A stretch of 64,000 nt of DNA from Varanus komodoensis (Eukaryota > Chordata > Lepidosauria > Squamata > Varanidae). Positions within the stretch are counted from its first letter, which is position 1. Every line of letters starts with the position of its first letter. Below, piece after piece: positions 57,950 through 64,000 of the stretch. A model generated the notes under the pieces. The model saw only the letters and a list, made by a program, of their open reading frames with translations. It did no database searches and had not been told where the DNA came from. The DNA lies in contig NW_025336416.1 in NCBI RefSeq assembly GCF_004798865.1, forward strand, positions 310,001 through 374,000. The letters run 5' to 3'. Both the position numbers and the translations under genes were made by a program.

Positions 57950-58640
57950 CTGTCCTGTGCATGGCTGGGAAAATCCAAAGTGCTGACATTAACTTATAAG
58001 GCCTGGAATGATATTACAAGAGCTGCTCACTCCGGTCTAGCTCAGGGAGCCAAGGTTCCATTTAGATGCCAGGAGGCACTTCCTGACAGTCAGGACCTCA
58101 AGGGCATGGAATGGGCTTCCATGGGAGGTGGTTGAGGCCCCATCGGTGAAGGTGTTCAAGGACAGGCTGGACATGCACATGGTGGGCATGTCATGAGTGG
58201 AGTCGGCTGGAGCCGGGGGTCAGACTAGATGGCCTGGGAGACCTCTTCTGACTCGCTCTGTTTCTATGTTTCTATGTCTTCTGGGGAGGCACTCCTGCTG
58301 TGTGAATGGTGGGTGGTCACCAGAGATGGGTCCCTCTCCGTGATGGTGCCTATCTTTGGAATGCCCTCCCTAAGTTTGCATGCCTGACGCTGGTTCTTTG
58401 GTACCAGACAAGAAATGATTTTCATGCTTTTAGCATAGTTAATTGTTCTAGCGACGGCTGCTTTTGAAGTTTCTAGTGTTTAGTGCTGGAATATTTTAGT
58501 ATTGTACTATTTTATCTGCTGCAGCTTCATTATTTTTCAGCTTTATGCTATGCTTTTATTGTTGACTTGCTGTTAATATTTGTGATTTTAATCTGCCTCA
58601 AGTTGTGATGAATTCATTAAATAGTATTCCCTAAATAAAC
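57950..58640 (+). mobile_element. L2-like LINE, split by a CR1 insertion
   Basis: The left part (57950-58039) encodes KSKVLTLTYKAWND, the L2-type RT signature. The right part (58278-58640) continues with MGPSPSWCLSLECPP-like and FGMPSL in different frames and runs to an ATTTTAATCTGCCTCAAGTT and AAATAGT-type 3' end. The CR1 copy at 58040-58277 sits between. The copy is degenerate with several frame breaks. Confidence 0.65.
58040..58277 (+). mobile_element. CR1-type LINE 3' end, copy B (nested)
   Basis: GCTCAGGGAGCCAAGGTTCC, TGGAGCCGGGGGTCAGACTA, GATGGCCTGGGAGACCTCTT and the tail TTTCTATGTTTCTATG. It begins at the same base pattern as copy A at 48157 (GCTCAGG.AGCC). It lies inside an L2-like LINE and is therefore younger than it. 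Confidence 0.8.
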
Positions 58641-58689
58641 ACATAAAAGTAGCTTGCCATGTGGCTTGGAGAGGGCAGACATTACTGTT

Positions 58690-59220
58690 TTATTTATGTA
58701 TTATTTATTATTTATATGCCACCAAGCCGTCTGAAGGACTCTCCAGGCAGCATCCATCATTCAACAAAGCCAAAATAAAAAAAATCACAATTTCAGAATA
58801 CTAAAATCAATAAAAGCACTAAAACCTGTCAATAAAAATATGAATAGCAATAGTTATAACAATGATCGTTCTAAATCATGTCCTGATTAGACAGACAGCC
58901 ATTAATAATCTAAATCCCATAAAACTGAATAAATCATCTTAAAAATAATTGTGAAAATGAGTGGAAAAGGGAAATGTTTTCACCTGGCACCTAAATGAGA
59001 GCAGAGTTGGCGCCAAGTGAGTTTCTCTGGGAATCCCGTTCCATAAGTGGCGGGCGGCCACTGCGAAGGCCCTTCTGTTTCCCATCCTTGAGGGGCTCTT
59101 TAAGAAGGGCCTCATGCCCAGATCTTAACAGGTGGGTAGGCATATATGGGAGAAGGTGATCTTTCAGGAAACCTTGTCCTAAGCCACGAAGGACTTTATA
59201 TATTTAAACAATCACTTTAA
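58690..59220 (-). mobile_element. L2-like LINE 3' end (antisense)
   Basis: (TTAT)n, TATATGCCACCAAGCCGTCT, A-rich spacer, GTTGGCGCCAAGTGAGTTTC, CCGTTCCATAAGTGGCGGGC, CGAAGGCCCTTCTGTTTCCC and CTTTAAGAAGGGCCTCATGC. On the minus strand fragments such as DHLLPYMP and EALLKEPLKD match the copy at 57121-57535. Confidence 0.7.
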
Positions 59221-59934
59221 ATAGGAGCCAAGCATCTAAGGAAAATTTGTCTGAACTTCCACATAAAATACTAATTTAAAGTTAGTGATTTTTCAAAAAG
59301 TTTTGTATAAATCATCTCTCTATGGAATTACTCACACGCATGCTTCCTTGATGTGAAATTCAGAACTAAATACTTGCTGTTTTAATTTTAAAAATAACTT
59401 AATATTTCTAAGGGACTGAAGTCCCTTACAAGTCCCTTACCATTAAATTCCCTTAGAAGCTGGTTCAGCTGGTGAGATATTAAGCTGTAGAAATTTAGCC
59501 TTTGTCAGACTTGTAGCATCAATTCAGAAAGCATGCTACAGTGATATGGTTTGTGACATATAAAATAACATAGATGGTTAGCAAAGCAATACAACTCTAC
59601 TTTGAAAGGTTCTGCAAGTCATGAGCTTGCAAGGAAAATGGCTTAATGTACTATCTGGATTGATAAAACTTCATTATGGACAACGTTCTTCACTATGCAC
59701 AGGGAATCGAACTTTTGAAAGTGAATGCTGGGAAGGTGGATGACCCACGCGGAGAACCATCTCCAAACCATGGATTGCCTATAACATGTTGAAGGCTCAA
59801 TCTTATATGTATTTAGAGAGAGAAGAAAGTTAGAAGACCCAGTGTTCCCCAGCCAGTCATGTATCCGACTGTCTCCTTAGATACATAAATTGTAGGCAGA
59901 GCAAGCCATCCTTTTTGTATTGTTGGAGTGAGCT

Positions 59935-60470
59935 TGTTGTTGTTGTTAGTTGCGAAGTCGTGTCTGACCCATCGTAACCCCATGGACAACTTTCCTCCAG
60001 GCCTTCCTGTCCTCCACCTTCTTCCGGAGTCCACTCAAGCTCACACCAACTGCTTCAGTGACTCCATTCAGCCACCTCATCCTCTGCCGCCCCCTTCTTC
60101 TTTTGCCATCCATTGTTCCCAGCATTAGGCTTTTCTCCAGAGAGTCCTTCCTTCTCATTAGGTGGCCAAAGTACTTGAGTTTCCTCTTCAGGATCTGTCC
60201 TTCTGAAGAGCAGTCAGGGTTGATCTCCTCTAGGACTGACCGGTTTGATCGCCTTGTGGTCCAAGGGACTCGCAGGAGTCTCCTCCAGCACCACAATTCA
60301 AAGGCCTCAATCCTTCGGCGCTCAGCCTTCCTTATGGTCCAGCTTTCACAGCCATACATCGCAACTGGGAAAACCATAGCCTTGACTATACGCACTTTTG
60401 TCAGCAGGGTGAGGTTACTGCTTTTTAGTATGCAGTCTAGATTTGCCATAGCTGGACTGAGCTAGAGAAG
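59935..60470 (-). mobile_element. BovB (RTE) LINE, 3' end, low divergence
   Basis: A 5'-truncated insertion with its 3' end at about 59936 marked by an (AAC)n tail on the minus strand. The 3' 500 bp remain an open frame. BovB is the classic horizontally transferred RTE LINE, abundant in squamates and ruminants. The 5' break is near 60470. The flanking target duplication could not be made out. Confidence 0.9.
59946..60449 (-). pseudogene. BovB reverse-transcriptase C-terminal fragment (167 aa)
   Basis: An uninterrupted frame: LTKVRIVKAMVFPVAMYGCE, SWTIRKAERRRIEAFELWCW, RRLLRVPWTTRRSNRSVLEE, LKYFGHLMRRKDSLEKSLML, GKRRRGRQRMRWLNGVTEAV and DRKAWRKVVHGVTMGQTR. These match the thumb and C-terminal region of BovB ORF2; the catalytic YADD core and the endonuclease are absent through 5' truncation, so the copy cannot move. 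The lack of stops over 500 bp indicates recent insertion. Confidence 0.85.
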
Positions 60471-62078
60471 TACAATTCAACAATTCAGTATAGAAATATT
60501 GTAAAGGACAGACTAGTGTTGAGATTAGCATGTTTCATGATATTCTTTGTATCAAATAAATAGTGCATTTTACCATAGTGCCATGATACATGACAAGCAC
60601 TTGGTGCTGGCATATTATTTATATACATATATTTACAGAGTTAATATCTCATTTGATATAGAAAATTGCTTCGTTTCCTTGTTCTGTCAAAATACCTGAG
60701 GTATTCTTCTTGGTGTATGCATTTTCCTTATAGTGAAGCAGCTGTTGCAAATAATGAGAGAATGAGGAATAAAAGTTTCTAGCTCTCTGGAAAATCACAA
60801 TGCGGAGATGGATTAAGATGCTGCTATGCATGGCTGGTGCATGAAATTAAATTCCGAAAGTAGAGGAGCCTAAAACACATACTTTCTTGGAAACATAAAC
60901 GAAGCCACTGTTAGCAGCTTCATTTGTATTCCCGTGCTAGCCTTAATGTATTTGTCATCTAATTGTAGAACAATGGACTTTCTGCTCTTCATCGGTATTT
61001 AGCCCCAGTCACATTTATGGGATTATTCAGATATTACACCATGGTTAAAAGCAACAATATTGTAACTATGTTTTGTGACTTATGAAGGGATATAGAAAGT
61101 GACAAGCTAGGAACAAGAAATCCAGTTTTGAAGGAGTTCCAGGTCAGAGTTGGTTGGACTGCAGCAACTTCGGCACAGATGCTGACATGGTAACCCTTAG
61201 CTCCCATTGAACTGCCCCTCCTCTCTATAGACAGAGTAGAAGCTCAGAGGAGTTAACAAGCGTGCATATAGCTGCTTGAGTTCTCTGTTGCAGTAGTCTA
61301 ACTTTGGAGGAGGAGAAGTTGGTTAACTCAAATACAGTGTGCAACTGGGAAAGGGCAGATCATCTTGCTGTTACAGTTTTTAAAAAAATCAGTCTATTTT
61401 CTAGTGATGCTGTTTTCAACTCCATGTCTCAGACCCCAGATTTTAGCTTCTCATTTCTAGGCTTCCAGGCACCAAGGTATCCAGTTCAGTCTTAGGGTTA
61501 GTTTTTGGATCACATTCTGACCTTATGCACAACTCCATCTCCTGGGGATAGAGGGAAATGACTTTCCATCATTCTGAAGCATCCTGTTTTTCAGGATGTA
61601 CTTTTTGTACTTTTTTCTATCTACAGCTGCCCCAGACCTTTCCCCACTCAGTTTTGCACGCTTTTATCTTACCTGCCAGCTCACATCCCTGCCTTGCGTC
61701 TGTTGCCCTTAAGGTCCTGTGAGAGATTTTTTCCAGCCAAAATGGCCTTTTACCTCTCCCATTGTATGTGCAAATGTTACATTGTTTCCCTTTTCTGACC
61801 TCACAAGAGCACAGCCAAAGGCAGGCAGATGATAGGTAATTTTTAGTCCTTTATACTTACAAAAGACTAAGGTCCTAAAGTCAGTTTTTGCTCGGTTGTA
61901 CCATACATAATATAAATGCAAAAATGGTTCACTGCATGAGACTGATAATTGATAATCCTTTCTTAATTTGATATTACAGTATGATAGTGTAATAGCTCCT
62001 GTGTAACTTACCTTACCTAATACAGGGCTGATCCAATTTGCTTGACGTATTCATTTATATCCATGTTTCTCCCATCTC

Positions 62079-62175
62079 TCAAGATGGCTCCATGCAGTTG
62101 CCAGGTGGTCCCCCTCCAAGCTCAGGGCAACCCCAGACCTGCTTAGATTCAACTTGGTCGATGCCTGATGTGCCT
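62079..62175 (-). repeat. 5S-headed SINE fragment (antisense)
   Basis: On the minus strand: CTGAAGGCACATCAGGCATC, AAGTTGAATCTAAGCAGGTC, TGGGGTTGCC, GGAGGGGGACCACCTGG. The 5S landmarks (CTAAGCAGG.C.GGG.TTG, then GGGGGACCACCTGG) recur as in 15613-15745. It is not a 5S gene. Confidence 0.6.
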
Positions 62176-63081
62176 TCAGACCCTCTCTTTCTTGTTCATT
62201 TTATATTGCATTTTCCTTCAGGGATTGTATCCTGCCGAGTCTTGGACCGGTGCTTCACTTAATGTGCGGTTGGAGAACAGGGAGAGATTGGCTCTCTTAC
62301 CTCTGCTTTTTAGAAGGCTCGTGATTTGGCTAAAGTAGGGAATGGAAATCAGTAATGGGGCTTGTGCATTTCATTATGAGCTTCTCTACTTTTCCTTGCC
62401 AGTTCAAGCATGGACCGAGATGCTGCATAGTTTCCTCCATCTAGATAGCAATTGAGCCCAGACATACCAACTTTCAGGGGTTTGCAGATTGAGACCATTC
62501 TCTGGGCCCTTGCAGTAGTGCATTTAAAAACAGTATGGTGCCACCACATGAATATGTTTAGCAAAGGGTTTGTGACTGTCTGGGAAATATGCCTTGCACC
62601 ATGATTTTCAGGTTTTGCTACATTCATCTTACTGTGAATTCATGTACACTCATCAGCATTTTTATTTCTGAGGGAACAGCGCTCTTAATACTGGAAAGTT
62701 GGAGATTTCTTAGATACTATTGAAAGAAAAGTTTTCCTACTGAAAACATTCTGCAGAGTGGCTTGGACTCTTTCATCTCTGTAGTTAACAACGGTTATAA
62801 GATGCTTTTTAGATTTAATAGCAAATTCTGCAAGCTATATTGGATAGTTATGGAAAACCATTTTTAACATAAATATTGGGTAATAGATTTAAAAGTGGAA
62901 ATAATTGAGGATTTAATAGACTGAGCAGGGAATGGGGTAAAAAGTAATATTTAGCATTAATTAATGAGTAAAAGTAAAGGATTGCTTTTTGGCTAATGAG
63001 CTGGTTTAATGTGCTGAAAAGTATATTGGTTAATTGAATGTCCCTGCAACTTGTCTTTGCTTAACTTATTAGCTTTTTTCT

Positions 63082-63181
63082 NNNNNNNNNNNNNNNNNNN
63101 NNNNNNNNNNNNNNNNNNNNNNNNNNNNNNNNNNNNNNNNNNNNNNNNNNNNNNNNNNNNNNNNNNNNNNNNNNNNNNNNN
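63082..63181. other. Assembly gap (100 N)
   Basis: A run of exactly 100 N, the usual placeholder for a scaffold gap of unknown size. It lies in a TRAPPC9 intron. Any reading frame crossing it is an artefact. Confidence 0.98.
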
Positions 63182-64000
63182 AGAAAAAAGCAGCATTTAT
63201 TTTAGGATGTAGGATTAAGTTCTGGTTAAACTTGAAGTATTCTCTGTGTAAGTTGCTCCATTCTGGGAATCTGGAGATATTTCTGAATATCTTTAAATGT
63301 TATCACTGTTATCAATTTGCCCTCTTCACTAAGAAGCTGTACCACCATTTTTCCCTCTGACTTTACAGTGCACATACGTGAATAATTTTTTTTTGGTTGC
63401 TTTCTCCTTGGTATTGCTAGGGAGTAGTATGGAGCCATCACCCTAGTTATAGTATGATGGCATGGTCTTCAAAGATGAGTGTCTGCATGTCAAGTTCATT
63501 AACAGCAACATATGGGCAGCTGAAACAGGTATTATTTGGTAGCTTATCTGCCATTAGGGAAGTCCAGAACAGGCCCTTACTGTGTTTCTACTGGACACAC
63601 CTGCATAGAGAGCCGTGGACTTTTCCTTAGTGCTGACATTAGTTTGCTGTACTATGCAGTAGAAACAGCTGTAAAATTCTGGAATGCATAAGTGCAGGTG
63701 CTAGTGAAAAGGGTCACCTGCATCTCAGAGAAAACTGACCTTTCAGAAACTCTGAAGTCTTCTCCTCTACCTGTCTTATCATGTCTACAAAGTACAACTC
63801 ATTCAGGATGCAAACCATTTCGTGGAAGATTTAACAGGCAGTGGATTTACCTACCTGCAGAGGTAGTTCTGAAGGGAATGTAGCTGAGGTTGAAAGCTGG
63901 CTTGAACAGTAGGATGGTGAGTCTATTACAGTGGCTGGGTTCAGACAACATGACTTTTTTTACCATTGTTTGTGTGTTTTGTTCTTTGAACCCAGCCATG

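Noticed and set aside
60058-60465. A 135-codon plus-strand frame
   Set aside because: It is the antisense shadow of the BovB fragment on the minus strand.
62993-63196. A minus-strand frame across the N run
   Set aside because: Its middle is only gap characters; the frame is meaningless.

Overview
This is vertebrate nuclear DNA with intron-split genes, most likely from a squamate reptile. Three orthologues are recognisable: the 3' part of AGO2 (+), all of CHRAC1 (-) and the 5' part of TRAPPC9 (+). This is the AGO2-CHRAC1-TRAPPC9 block known from human chromosome 8q24. The squamate call rests on the repeats: BovB/RTE LINEs, CR1 and L2-like LINE tails, 5S- and tRNA-headed SINEs, and Tigger, hAT and mariner-type DNA elements.

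Layout. 1-9761: the last seven coding exons of AGO2 (human residues 530-859, i.e. part of MID and the whole PIWI domain), with all four slicer residues present. 9762 to about 22980: a probable AGO2 3'UTR of about 13 kb, ending at an AATAAA with a GU-rich downstream element. About 22980-25260: the convergent gap to CHRAC1, holding a CR1 fragment. 25841-28652: the three coding exons of CHRAC1 (132 aa histone-fold protein) on the minus strand. 28650-30120: a short divergent promoter region with two CpG-rich blocks, separated by a SINE and a CR1 fragment. 32157-57765: eight coding exons of TRAPPC9, about the first 498 of roughly 1150 residues, including a 27-nt microexon. 57766-64000: the next TRAPPC9 intron, with a BovB copy and a 100-N assembly gap.

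The genes do separate jobs: AGO2 is the small-RNA-guided slicer, CHRAC1 is a histone-fold subunit of chromatin remodelling and polymerase-epsilon-type complexes, and TRAPPC9 is a TRAPPII trafficking subunit. They are linked by conserved synteny and, for CHRAC1 and TRAPPC9, probably by a shared promoter region.

I found no operon, CRISPR array, retrovirus or clearly new system. The best leads are regulatory (a duplicated ZNF143-like element, a GU-rich AGO2 poly(A) site) and mobile-element biology (a SINE and LINE sharing a tail inside the window, a CR1 nested in an L2-like LINE, DNA transposons with readable ends, and a palindromic MITE).
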